Origin: Chinchilla lanigera
Lineage: Eukaryota > Chordata > Mammalia > Rodentia > Chinchillidae
NCBI RefSeq assembly: GCF_000276665.1
Contig: NW_004955467.1
Location: forward strand, 574,776-638,775
Length of the DNA: 64,000 bases
Direction of reading: 5' to 3'
Shown here in pieces: positions 13,472-25,145 of the stretch. The notes under the pieces are model-generated. The model did not search any database, had not been told where the DNA came from, and saw only the letters and a program-made list of their open reading frames with translations. Position numbers and translations under genes: made by a program. Every line of letters begins with the position of its first letter. Position 1 is the stretch's first letter.

Positions 13472-16400
13472 TCACCACCTCTGCTCACTGCTTGGTGCTT
13501 GAGCTCAGCTTCCCACTGGGAGCCTTGAAGAGAGGTCGGCCTGGGCAGCCTCCCAGCCCCTCTCTCTTCCGCTGTCTTCCATCTCATCCCTCATCACTTT
13601 CCCATGGTCCTCTGCTGTGCGCCCCAGGCAGGGGCTCCCAGTAGTCTGTGCAAGTGGTTTGCGGCCTGCAGAGCCCATTGGGGGTGCTAGCTCTGCCCCA
13701 GCTGCTGTCACATGCTGCCCAGGTGGGTGGGCCACTGTGACAGCCAGGTGCCTGCTCAGCTTGCCTGACCTTCCCTGCTGTATGGAGCAGGGTCAGGGCT
13801 GCAGGCTGGGTACTTTCTGCTGCTCAGCCACCTCCTGCATGCCAGGACTGTCCAGGTGCTAGGCTCTCGTAGTGTCCGGGCCTTGCAGCAAGCTGCCTCC
13901 ACCCAAAGCTCTCAGTCCTGCCCCCTCACTTTTGCTGCTTGCCCCTCATCCCCACCTCACGCTGACTTCTTCACCCACTCAGATCTGTCCTCAGAAGCCC
14001 CTCCTCCATCTGAAACAGCCCACCCCCTCTCCTGTCTGTCCCTTCCCTCCATGTGACTTTGCACTGTCCCTTGCCACCGGAGGGGTGGTCTGGATGTGTT
14101 CACAGCTCTTCCCCTTGGTGAGCCCCAGGAGCACAGGGACTTTGTCTTGGGCTGTCTCCTCACGGTATGAAGAGAATGCGCTGGCCAGCATAGAATGGAA
14201 GAAGGAATTTGTGAACTTCGGGCTCCACCCAGACTCTGACTGAACCTTAAATCTAGGCGTCCCTGGTGAGCTGCTGAGCAGAGTTCCTAGCCTCCTGCCC
14301 CTGTGGGGACAGAACCTGAGCTCTGCTCTCACACCCCTTGGCAGGAGGCTCCTCCCCTGGAAGGTTTTCTAAAAACTTTCGGCCCTCCCCCTCCACGTCT
14401 CCCAGTTTACAGCAGGGCCCACCAAGGCAGAGGAAACTGGGAGACGCCTCTTGAGATAGAGGTTCAGACACAAGCCCTCTGAGCATGCTCGGAGCGGCAG
14501 AGGGCTTCGGGTGCAGTTGCCTGGTGGGATTGCCCCTCCGAAGGTGCCTCTGGAAGCCCCCTCCCATTCCCAGGCCCCTAGGATGAAACTCAGATCCCTC
14601 CTTCTAGGCCTGGGGCGCAGCAGCTGGGTCCTGTCGCCAGCCGAGCACCACAGCAAGGCCCCAGCCCAGCCCCTCTTGGTCTCCAACCCTGCTGGATATA
14701 TGGTCCCTGGGGTCCTCCAGCACTGTGGCTCGTGTCCTTCTTTCTCACTTCCCAGCAGTGGCCTGTCTCGCCTCTCCTCCCACCTTCTGGCCTGGCTCCC
14801 AAAGTCAAGGCTCTTACCACTGCTGACTTCTCAGGACCCCCACCCCCCATCCCTAGCAGCCCACAGCTTTCTGGGATAAAAAGTCCTTTCTATGTCACTA
14901 CAGGCCCTGGACAACCTGTCCCAGAACCTCCGTCCCGGCACCCAGCACCCTGGTACCCAGCACCCCAACCTGCCTGTGTTTTCCCACACACGCCCAGCAC
15001 TTTGCTGCCTTCGTGCCTCTGCAGACGCGGCCCCTCCTTCCGCTCCCGTCTGTGTTGCCACTGTCCCTCCACACCCACCCCCACCCTTGTTTACTGCTTG
15101 CTTCAAGGCCCACTGCACAGGCGTCCTCTGAGGTTGCTGGACTGCACCCCCTGCCCCAGGCACAGCAGCTTCCTTCCTAGGGCTTCTGCAGCCAAGGACT
15201 GAATCACAGCCGTCTGTTTACCTAGTCCATCTTCCCCACCAGGCCCTGAGCTCCCCGAGGGCAGACACTGTGTTTGAATCATCTCTGAGTCCTAGGTATC
15301 ACTCAGCCAGGGCTGGACCCAGAGGAGACACTCTGAACATCTGTTCAATGAATAAATGAGAGAATGGCGGGGAGGGGAGGAGGAAAAGCACAGAAGGAAA
15401 GGAAGAAAGGGAGAAGGGAGCCTAGAAAGAACCAAGAAGGAGTTCAGGCACTGCTTGACCTGGTTGCCTATCTACCACCTCTGCCCCTGTGAACTCTGCA
15501 GGACCAGAAAGCACAAAATTGCTGAGATGCTAGTCACAAAGGCAGAGCCTGGGACCCCATGGTAGGACCTTGGGCCCCTGGGCCGCACACTCAGAGGCAG
15601 ATGTGGGCCCCTGTCATAGACTCTGGCCTAGACTGGGTGGCTCTGGCACCTGGCGGGCCCAACCCTCCTGGGAGGGACCAGCAAAGCATCACAGCCACAT
15701 AATGGCTAAGAAAGCCCGAGTCAGGAGATTCTTCCCGAGTTTATTCAGCCTGTTCCTGGCTCTTGGCGTGGGGCACCGCCTCTGGGCACTGAAGGCTGGA
15801 CAAAGGGTTTGTGCTGAACAGCAAGAAAGAGCAGCCTCACCTTTATGACAGCAGTGGTGGCACGCGGCCACTTAAACACAGCTCCCCAGAGTGCCAGCAT
15901 GGTGGGCAGCCTGCCAGGGAGGGCAGGCTTGCTTTGCGTTAGCACCCTGTCCTGCCAGGGCCGCATAGGAGCTTGGGGCCTGCTCCTCCTGGCCCCAACG
16001 GCCTGGTCCCATTGCCATGGCCACACTTAGCTGAGCACCATTCCTCACTGGCTCCTCTGGTGTGTCCGCTTCTGACTCTAACCACCCTGCAGTTCCGCCT
16101 CCCTGCAGCCCTGGACCACTGGCGCCAGTTAGGCCCCTACCAGACTTGCGAGAGTATCTGAGCTCTCTTGGGCGCCTCCAGGCCCTGCGTGTCTGCTGTC
16201 CTCTCTCCCCAGAGCGCTCTCCCCTCCTTCTGAAACCCAGGGAACCTAGACTTGTTTTTCTCAAGGTGAACACGTGGGCTTGGGGGCCACATCCTCCAGC
16301 ACCAACAACTCACCCCTGCGTCCTGCCTCCCGTCACACATGACTGAGGCTTGCGGTAGAAGCCTGGGTCCCAGCAGTGCCCAGCACAGGGCAACACAGGG

Positions 16401-16657
16401 CACCTTCTGCCAGTGTCTGTGGACTGAGGGAATGACCCTCTCCCAAGAGGGGAGACCGCTTTGAGGGGTAACCAGCGTGCTCCATCCGAGGAGGCAGCCA
16501 GACACCACTGAGGCAGTAGGGAGAAGGAGGGAGGGAAAAAAAAAAAGAGGAGGGAGGCATAGAGCTGGGTTTGAGTCTGGCTCCTCAACTCCGTGTGTGA
16601 TGCTGGGTGATTATTTAAGGTCTCTGAGGTGGTTTGCTTTATAAAAGCCTTCTGGAG

Positions 16658-16766
16658 GGGGCTGGGGATTTAGCTCAGCGGCACAGCGCCTGCCTGGCAA
16701 GCGCAAGGTCGTGAGTTTGATTCCCAGTACTGGAAAAAAAAAAACCAAACCAAACCAAAACAAAAC
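16658..16766 (+). mobile_element. ID-type SINE with perfect 15-bp target-site duplication
   Basis: A tRNA-derived head (GGGGCTGGGGATTTAGCTCA with its A box, then GTGAGTTTGATTCCCAGTAC with its B box) is followed by an A-rich tail with CAAA units. AAAAGCCTTCTGGAG occurs at 16643-16657 and again at 16767-16781, exactly bracketing the insert. It is therefore a recent LINE-driven insertion. Confidence 0.95.
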
Positions 16767-16956
16767 AAAAGCCTTCTGGAGCTATCTATAGACCTGAAAC
16801 TTAAACTCGATCCAAACTTCACACCTTCTTATCAAAATTAACTCAGAATTGATTAGATTTAAAGGCAGGATATTAAAAGATGATCAGACATTTGGGAAAA
16901 ATAGGATGAAATTAGGATGAAATCTTCAGAACCTAGGGCTAGGCAAAGGTGAAGAG

Positions 16957-17094
16957 GTTTTTTGTTTTGTATTTTTGAGACAGGGTCTCGCCGTGCAGTC
17001 TAGGCTGGCCTTGAATTAACTATGTAGCCCACACTACCCACCTGCCCCAGCCTCCTGAGTGCTGGGATTACAGGTGTGCACCACCACGTCCGAC
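16957..17094 (-). repeat. B1-type SINE
   Basis: Reversed B1 words: TTTTTGAGACAGGGTCTCG, TATGTAGCCCACACTACC, GGTGTGCACCACCACGTC. It is inserted in the LINE-1 block. Confidence 0.85.
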
Positions 17095-17412
17095 TTCTAG
17101 GTGAAGATTCCTTGCATGTGATACCAAACGTATGATTCACGAAAGGAAAAACTGACAAATTAGGCCTCACTGAAATGTAAAAAAACAAAACAAAACTTTG
17201 CTCTGTGTAAGACATCCATGAAGGGGATGACGGGGCAAGCTGCAGACTGGGAGAAAATATTTACAAACCGCATACCAAAACTCAACGGTGAAAAAACAAA
17301 AACCAGCAAAAAAATCCATTAGGAAATGGGCAAATGCATGAGAGGCAGTCGCTGAAGAGCACATATGGTGGCAAATAAGTACACAAGGTGTGAATGACAG
17401 CCACACTGAGAG

Positions 17413-17495
17413 GGTGAGGGGCGTGGCTGGCAGGACAGCATTTGCTCGGCACACAGGAGGTCCTGGGCTCAGTCCCCAGCACCACAAAAGTAAGT
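17413..17495 (+). repeat. ID-like SINE, diverged
   Basis: A degraded tRNA-like head with the B-box words GGTCCTGGGCTCAGTCCCCA, followed by a short A-rich tail. Confidence 0.6.
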
Positions 17496-17793
17496 AAATA
17501 CAATCACAGTCAAATATCACACACCTGTCATGATGGCTGAAGTAAACAAACAGTGGTAATGCCACAAGTTGGCAAGGATATGGAGAAATGGAATCACCCA
17601 CACATTGTGATAGGAATGTAAGATGGTGCAGCCACTCTGGGGAAAAAAGTCCAATAATTTGTTAATGAACATGTGATTACCACAGGACCCAGGAATTAAT
17701 TGTACTCTGGGGCATTTATCTTCCAGAAATGAAGATGAATATGAATGAATGTCCATAGCAGTTTTATCTATAATAGTCAAAAACTGGAACCAA

Positions 17794-17938
17794 GCTAGGC
17801 ATAGTGATGCACACCTATAATCCCAGCAATCAGGAGGCTGAGGCAGGAGGATTGCTGTGAGTTCCAGGCCAGCCTGAACTATGTAATAAGAGCCTGTGTC
17901 AGATGAAACAAAACAAAACAAAGCAATACAAAACAAAA
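17794..17938 (+). repeat. B1-type SINE
   Basis: Sense B1: ACACCTATAATCCCAGCAAT, GGAGGCTGAGGCAGGAGGAT, GGCCAGCCTGAACTATG, then a CAAAA-rich tail. Confidence 0.9.
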
Positions 17939-17951
17939 AATTGGAAACAAC

Positions 17952-18140
17952 TTAGGCATGGTGGCACATGTTTCTAATCCCAGCACTCTGGAAGACTAAG
18001 ACAGAAGGGTTACAATTTCAAGTCTAACTTGGGCAATTTAGTGACTTAGCAAGCTCCTGTCTCAAAGTTGAAAAAACAAGGGGAGGGGGCTGAGAATATA
18101 GCTTGGTGTAAAGACCCTAGGTTCAATTCCCAATGTGGGG
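17952..18140 (+). repeat. B1-dID composite SINE
   Basis: A sense B1 monomer (TCTAATCCCAGCACTCTGG to CTCCTGTCTCAAAG), an A-rich spacer, then a degenerate ID monomer (GGGCTGAGAATATAGCTTGG, GGTTCAATTCCCAATG). It supports a rodent lineage carrying B1-dID. Confidence 0.8.
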
Positions 18141-20179
18141 GTGGAGAGAACCCACCTGCCCTTCAGCCATGGCTGAACAAACTGTGGCATATCCACACTG
18201 TAGAACAACTGTTAGCAATGAGAGAGGATGAACTAGATGGTCTCTAACCTGTAGTTGGAACTTAAGATCTTTGGTATTATGATGGTGTGAAAATGATAGG
18301 CATTCTGTAGAAACCTTATTCCAAATAATCACAGTGGCTCTCTTCCCAGGCACCAATGTTTGCAACGATCTTTCCTGGTGATGGTGGCAGTGGCAGCAAG
18401 CCACAGCTCCAGCCAGCCCTGAGATCACAAGGGGAAACAACTGACTCTCTGCTGGGCTGTGTTTAAATGACATGTCCCTATCCTAAATCAGGAACCTTCT
18501 GTACCAGCACACACAACTGTCTGATTTGCCAGAGAATCATACTGAATGGGGAGAAAGTCAACCCCCAAAGGTTACATACTGTGCTTCCCATTTATGTAAT
18601 GTTCTTGAAATAAGGAAATGGCAGAAAGAGTAGACAGATTGCCAGGAGTTAAAGATGGTGAGGTGTGGGCATGGCTCTTGCAAGGGAGGGCTTGGGGGGG
18701 GCAGTGCCCTGTGACTGTGACAGTGTATATGCAAACTGACACATGTGGCAAGGCTGTGCACCCACGGACATGTGCATGCATACACAGTGCTGTCGTTTGG
18801 ATGGAATCTGAGTGAGCCCTGTGGCTCATTTCTGGCTAAGGTAGTAGAGCTATGCAAGATGCTGTCACAGAGGAACTGGGAAAGCTGTGTGTGCCCTCCC
18901 TGTTCATTTTTTCACAACTTTCAGTGAACCGCTGGCACAGGCAGCTAAGTGCACCCAAACAGTCCAAAGAGCCCGAGGCCTGTCAACGCAAGTGCCAGGC
19001 CTCCCTTCATAAACCCCAGGCCTCTGCCCACTGGGGAGAGCAAAAGGGGAAACCGAGGACCAGTGAGGGTTTCCCGGGCTTGCACAGAAGCAGGCGACTG
19101 TAAATGGGACTCCAGGAATTGCAGTGCAGGGCTGACCCACTGGGACTGCCCCTCTCCGGTCCTCGGGAGATGCAGGTGTGAATGCATGGACCTTCAGAGG
19201 GTTTAAAGCCTTTGAAGTTTGAAGGCAGGGTGGGGCTAAAATGAAGGGTGCAGGACCTGAGGCTTGAGGGGTCAGTAATGGGGACCCAAAGGTGCTGGGC
19301 ACAGGCGAGGTGGTCGCTCAAGGCAGTGGACTCCAACACAGAAGCCAGACGGAGGGTGGAGAGCGGGCAGCCCGCGAGGGCTAGAGTTGTGATCAAGCAG
19401 CCCTCGGCCAGCATCGGATGGAGTCCTCAGGGCCCCAAGCCAATTCCATCCAAACTCCAGCCAGTGGTGGGGGCTGGTGCAGGCGACGGGGCGCCTGGTT
19501 CACTGGCCAGAGCACGGCAGAGGCTGTTGTTGGCCAGGTTTAATGGGCTTTACTGTCCCGCCCGGACGGCCTGCCTTTAGATGTGGTCCCCACGCCCCCC
19601 GCATAACCGGGTCCCAAGCCCCAGGGACGCGGAGCTGAGAGCTGGGCCTGACCTCAGGCTTCCGCAGCCCTCTCTGTCCCTCCTTTCCCTGGGGTTCAGG
19701 TGGGGCGCTGCTCATCCTGCAGGCCCAGTGCTGGGACCCCCTCACAGCAGTCCTGCTCTGCCCACCTGGGGCTCTGTGGGAAGTGTCGGGTATCAGTCCG
19801 AGCCTAACCCCCGCCTTGCGGCTCCCAGCCCAGGAACCTAAATCTACTTCCATGGCTGGACCCTTGAGCGTCTATGAAGCTGCCCTACTTTCTGTTCCAC
19901 GGCTGGACTGGACACAGCCAGAGTTTGACCAGGGTCACTGAGGGTTTAGACGGTGCCTGCTGTGTGACCTGAGGGAGGACACTGTCCCTCTCTGGGCTTC
20001 AGTGTGCACGAGCTCTTGGATTCGGGCCCTGAATTTTTTGAGGGGATGAGGACCTACAGTTTGCAGGCCTCAGTGGGTGTGACTCCCCTTCCGGCCCCGC
20101 CCCCTGGCGGCACGTGACCACAGGTGGCGGCCGCAGGTGGGAGGGGTGGCACTTAGTCACCGGCCCGCCCCCGCCCGAG

Positions 20180-20261
20180 CTCCAGGCCGCCGCAGCCCTA
20201 GCTCCCTGCTCCGCCCGCACGCTCAGGTCGCCGGCTCTGCTCGGGTCGCCCGCGTCGTCAG
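20180..20261 (+). other. FAM83G: Putative FAM83G 5' non-coding exon (end)
   Basis: A strong donor CAG|GTAAGC occurs at 20261/20262 inside the CpG island and upstream of the coding exon, whose acceptor is at 20714. The 5' limit is unknown and the value given is nominal. Inferred from splice signals only. Confidence 0.45.
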
Positions 20262-20527
20262 GTAAGCGAGTGGCTGCGCTGCTGGGGCCCCTGGGCGCTC
20301 CCGGGCTGGGGGCGCCTCCGCAGGGCTCTCGGTGGCGGGCCCGGGGACCCTGAGACCGCTCCCTTCCGGAGGCCCCGAGAAAGCCGGGCGTCGCCGGCGG
20401 GGCCGAGACAGCGCGGTCTCCTGCCTCTGGCAGCGGCAGACCCGGCGAAGTTCCCGCCCGCGGAGTTGCCCGAGACTTCAGGCAGCGCGGCAAGCCGGCG
20501 TGCGGGTCCCAGCCCGAAGGACACGGG

Positions 20528-20677
20528 NNNNNNNNNNNNNNNNNNNNNNNNNNNNNNNNNNNNNNNNNNNNNNNNNNNNNNNNNNNNNNNNNNNNNNNNN
20601 NNNNNNNNNNNNNNNNNNNNNNNNNNNNNNNNNNNNNNNNNNNNNNNNNNNNNNNNNNNNNNNNNNNNNNNNNNNNN
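20528..20677. other. Assembly gap (150 N)
   Basis: A run of exactly 150 N in very GC-rich sequence between the putative non-coding exon and the first coding exon of FAM83G. Open frames drawn across it are meaningless. Confidence 0.99.
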
Positions 20678-20771
20678 TCTGCCCCGGCCCGGAGTCACCC
20701 GCTCTGTCCCGCAGGCCCGCAGCCTCGGCGCCCGGCCGGCCGCAGCAGCACCGGTCTCGCGGAGCGGCGCC

Positions 20772-21296
20772 ATGGCCCTGTCCCAGGTGCAGTGTCTGGA
20801 CGACAGCCACGTGAACTGGCGCTCGAGCGAGGCCAAGCCCGAGTTCTTCTACAGCGAGGAGCAGCGGCTGGCGCTGGAGGCCCTGGTGGCCCGCGGCCGG
20901 GAGGCTTTCTACGAGGTGCTGCAGCGCGAGAACATCCGCGACTTCCTGTCGGAGTTGGAACTCAGGCGCATCTTGGAGACCATCGAGGTGTACGACCCGG
21001 GCTCGGAGGATCCTCGGGGCACCGGCCTCGCCCGGGGGCACCAGGACAGCGGGGTTGGTCACTGTGCGGAGGAGGCCAGCGGAGTGGGCGGAACCCCTGC
21101 CGAGGCCGAGCCGCCCCCCTCGCTGGAGTACTGGCCCCAGAAGTCCGACCGCTCCATCCCGCAGCTGGACCTGGGCTGGCCCGACACCATCGCCTACCGC
21201 GGAGTGACGCGGGCCAGCGTGTACATGCAGCCCCCCATGGAGGGGCAGGCCCATATCAAAGAGGTGGTGCGCAAGATGATCAGCCAGGCCCAGAAG
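20772..21296 (+). CDS. FAM83G: FAM83G coding exon 1 (start, N-terminal DUF1669)
   Basis: The exon probably begins at 20715 after TGTCCCGCAG. The ATG at 20772 lies in GCGCCATGG, a good initiation context, and starts MALSQVQCLDD as in human. Residues 1-175 include SEEQRLALEALVARGREAFY, the LSELELRRILETIEVYDPG stretch, a variable acidic linker, and the conserved WPQKSDRSIPQLDLGWPD. Donor GTGAGG at 21297, phase 0. Confidence 0.97.
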
Positions 21297-24039
21297 GTGA
21301 GGAGCCACGACTGGGAGTTCCTGCAGAGGTGGCTGGGGCCCGGCGTGGGGACCCCAAAACGGTCTCCTGTGGGTCTCTTTGCTACCTTCTGGTCGCTTCC
21401 TAGAGGGAGGTTCCTCCTGGACCTCCTGGGATTTCTGTTTCTTTGCAAAGGAGTAGGGTTCTGGAGCCCTCTAGCAGGGGACTGGGGCTGCCTCCTTTCA
21501 AAGCATCGGGCCTGTGTGCAGGTTCCCCAGTAGATGCTCTGAGGGGTGGGGTGGGGAGGAATGGCACAGCTTTCTCTTACTACTGTCCTTTGGATGACAC
21601 GGATTCACTCCTGAGAGTCGAGATTCTCTCACACACCATGAGCTCTGGTGAAGAGGGCTTTTGTTGTGATTTGGGGTGATAGACGTGGGGATTAAGAAGC
21701 AACGCAAGTCTGAGTCTGGCTTGGAGATGTGAATTCAAATCTGCTGTTTCCTGGCTATGTTGAGCAGAGAGTGAGTTGTTCAACTTCTCTGAGCCCTTTT
21801 GTGAGCTTTGCAAAGGCAAAAACTCTCCTGGGGAGAGAGATGGGGAGATGCCTCAGGACATACCTGTGGTCCTAAGTGGAAGAGGAGTGAATTCTGATGA
21901 AGACTGTCCACTTGGGCTGAGCTTTGCCTTTGGTTTTTTTGTTTGTTTGTTTGTTTGAGCTTTGCCTTTGGAAGGGTTCTCAGGCCCCATCTGGACCTCC
22001 CCTTCCTCTGCTGCTTAGCTGGGCAGTGCCTCACTGACCCAGTGACACACATACTGGGAAGGGTGCAGGCAGAGACTGGGAAGGGTGCAGACAGCCAGGC
22101 CATTGCCTAAAGCTATGACCACAGGCACATGCTCCTTGCAGATGACTTTTCTTGGTTTCTGAGCATGTCCTGGAGTGACTGACCCCTAGTGGGCTGTGTT
22201 GAGAAGGATTCTGAAGCCAGTTCTGGCCTGGGCTTGTGGGATGAGGGTTCCTGGCTGAGTCTTAAGCCTATTGCTATTCTAACCCCAGAGTGGAGCAGCT
22301 GACTGCACCAGGCCGGAACACTGGCTCTGGGGATCATCCTGGCTCACAGGTGACTCTGGGGAGCTCTTGGGCAGAGAATCCAAAAGTAGCTTAGCAGCGG
22401 ATGAAGTGGCCCCTGGCTCAGGTTTCTAGGAAGTGGAGTTCTTGCCCCACAAGGGGCCTGGGATCCAGGTGGCTCTGGGGCTTCCAGTTTCTAGTCTGTG
22501 AAGTGGGATGGTGAGAGCAAAAGCTGAGCCTCTGGCTATTGTGAGGATGGAGGTGGAGGGGTGTGGGGAGGAGGAAGGGATCCTCATAGTTATTAGGTGG
22601 AATAACTCACTCCACACCTGCCAAGGGGGAGGAGGGTGCCACTGATGTCAGTGATTGTGGGGGTGGCTCTGGCTGGGCACAGAACCAGTTCTGAGAAGGT
22701 CTGCTGTGACCCTGTCACCCGGCTTCATTCCCATTTTTAAAATGGTGAAACTGAGGCCTGCGGTGGGGAGGGGCTTGACCTCCTGTGCCTTTCCTCTCCT
22801 CCAATAATACCACTGTGCAGCTCAGCCTGGGCACAGCCACAGTGACTGATCTCCTGTAGGCAGAATGACAGCCAGCCTGTCCCAGTGATGAGGCCAGATA
22901 GGGGCGCCATGGGCCAAGCTTTCTGTGCTGCATCCTGCATCCTCCCCAAGTCTGTGAGCACAGCTGAGACCCAGCCTTTTCATGCCCCCCACCCCTGAAC
23001 AAGCACAAGGTTATTGGTGTCACCTGTTTGAGGTGACAGGAAGTGCTGGACTCCAGTGCCAGGCCTGGTCTGTTTGTGTGGCATCATTGTCACAGCTCCC
23101 CAGGTCTGACAGGAGGGGCTTCAGAGGCAATGGAGGCCAAGCCCACCTGTCACAGACAAGGAACTCTGCAGCGTGGAGGGCAAGATTTGTTCATGTTCAC
23201 CGAGTGCTACTTTGAACCAGGCTCTGGCTCTCTAGCCCTTGGGCATCCCTGCCACATCTGTCACTGACGCATGGTCAGATTGTGTGCGTGGGCAGGCAGT
23301 GATCACCATAGGTAGTATGGATGGAGTGGTGTTTGGGGTAGTCTTATCTCAGGGAGTGTTATCTTTACCATTTCTCAGATGTAGAAACTGAGGCCAGGCT
23401 GGTAAGTCTTTGCCCAAGATCACCTGGCCAGCTCTTGGATGGAGGGTGGTGGGCAGACCTGTTTCCACCCAAAGGCTAGGGCCTGTCCTTTGTGTCTGCC
23501 CCTTGTGTCTGGGCAACAGTAGCAGGATAAAGTGACAGGCAGGGCCTGGGAGGGGCAGCTGAGCCAGATGACCTGTAATCCTTTTCTCCCCTGCCCTGGC
23601 TGCTTCCCAGGCTCATGGGGCAGGGCGGGGTGCTGACAGATGCAGACAGGGTACTTTGCTCACCTGGTGGGGAGCTCCCTGCCTTATCTCTCCTGATGAT
23701 CACCTCTTATCCCCTTCCCCTTGCCTTCTCTTTTCACCCTGAAGCAGTGCAGGAGAACCCAGCCCCTAGGCCTGGATGGGGATTTTGCTGTCCTGGCTGC
23801 AGGCCACTCGTCGGCCCCCTTGCCACAGGAGTTTCTGGGCTGTGGCTGTTGGCACTGAGTCAGGGCGGCCCAGCCTGCCACCTCCTCACTCACCCGGCCC
23901 TGCCGTCAGCACGACAGCAGACCCCGGGGCAGGGAAGTGACACAGCACACACTCGGCCCACGCAGGCCCGGCCCCTGGGGAGCAGCCGCGTTCCCATCAG
24001 GACTACCCTACTGTTCCCCCTTGCAGATAACCGGGGTGG

Positions 24040-25145
24040 GGTAGTGGGTAGTAGTACCAGGGTCAAGCAGTGTGAGGTTAGGCCCCTGCTGTGCTGCTAC
24101 CTGGCTGTGGGACCCGGGACACAGCCCAGCTCTTGCCACCTTGTCTGTGAAATGGGTACAGACATTCAAGACTGTTAAGGGTCCCTTCTGCCCCGACACC
24201 CTGCCCTGTGATTCCAAGCTCCTCTAGGACAATGGATGGGTGGTCGTGCATCTAATGCCCCTGGCTGTGTGGCTCTGAGCCAACAGCTTGTGCTCTCTGA
24301 ACTGCCCTCTAGTCTCCCTGGGTTCTGACTCCCAAGTGGAAGGTCATGGGCATGCCTTCCCCGACCCTCGGGAGCCAGGGGTTTATCTGATGAAAAGCCT
24401 GCTGTGGGTTTCCAGCTGCATGCCGGGTTCTGGGCCTGTGGAATCATGCCCAGGAGGGGCAAGCCCAGCTGCTCTCAGAGAGGATGAGGCTGGGTGAGGT
24501 TGGGGAAGTGGCTGGAGAGTGGTAGCCCCAGCCAGAAGGGAGCACAGGTGACCCAGCAGGCCCCCTTTCTGGCCAGTACTGAGCCCCCAGTGCTGGCAGA
24601 TGCCTTTACCAGCCCTTGACAACCAGGGAGCGGCCCTGGGGACAGAGACAAACACGCTTTACCACTTTACAGCTGGGGAAACAGGGAAGACGAGTTGCCA
24701 GGGGTGAGACCCCAACTAGAACCCAGATCTGTGCTTGCCAGGCCAGGGCATGGGAGTGGAGATCAGAGAAGTTAAGTGTCTTGTGCAGGGCCATACAGCA
24801 GGAAGCAACTTGAGCCCAAGCTTTATGATGCCCGATTAACCTGATGTCTTTCTGTCAGGTCCCCGCCTTCACACACTGGAGTTCTGGCCCTCAGCTTGGC
24901 TCCAGGAGAATAAAAGCAGCTTAATGAGGCATTTATTAAATGCCAGCTACATGCCCGGTGCTGAGCAGGCACTTTCCTCACACTGCGCAACCCTCAGCAC
25001 CACTCTATAAAGTAGGTGTTGTGTCCATTGTCCAGAGGAGGAAACCAAGACCCGGTGGGGCTCGGAGAGGTCAAATAACCTGCCCAAGGCCACAGAGCTG
25101 ACAACTGGAGGTGCTGGGCCCAAGACCTGGGTCTGAGCTCCGAGT
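24040..25145. repeat. Cluster of three MIR-like SINE remnants
   Basis: One sense copy at about 24040-24180 (TGTGAAATGGGTACAGAC). Two reversed copies follow at about 24655-24830 (AGAAGTTAAGTGTCTTG) and 24925-25145 (TAATGAGGCATTTATTAAAT, GAGGAAACCAAGACCCGGTG, CTGCCCAAGGCCACAGAGCT). Confidence 0.7.

Larger units (their letters stand above)
16790..18250 (+). repeat. Old LINE-1 fragment (ORF2 3' end), interrupted by SINEs
   Basis: The phrases GGAGAAAATATTTACAAACC, GGATATGGAGAAATGGAATC and CAGCCACTCTGGGGAAAA belong to the 3' end of mammalian LINE-1 ORF2. They occur in sense orientation and are split by B1, ID-like and B1-dID insertions. The reading frame is broken throughout. It is an inactive, diverged copy. 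Confidence 0.75.
20090..21300 (+). promoter_or_regulatory. FAM83G: CpG-island promoter of FAM83G
   Basis: CpG density rises sharply from about 20.09 kb and stays high through the first coding exon. Visible sites are a GC box (CCCCGCCCCC around 20095-20104) and a CACGTG E-box at 20111-20116 followed by AC, a USF/MITF-type site. No TATA box is evident, which is usual for such promoters. A 150-base run of N interrupts it, so the core is incompletely readable. Confidence 0.75.

Noticed and set aside
16658..16740. tRNA-like sequence with A and B boxes (also at 53954, 60362 and 60657)
   Set aside because: Tails, target-site duplications and multiple copies show they are ID SINEs, not tRNA genes.
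20478..21308. Long open frame on the minus strand over the first FAM83G coding exon
   Set aside because: It crosses the N gap and mirrors a GC-rich real exon; it has no recognisable domain and no splice logic.
23615..24178. 187-codon plus-strand open frame in the FAM83G intron
   Set aside because: It runs into a MIR-like remnant at its end and has no recognisable motif.
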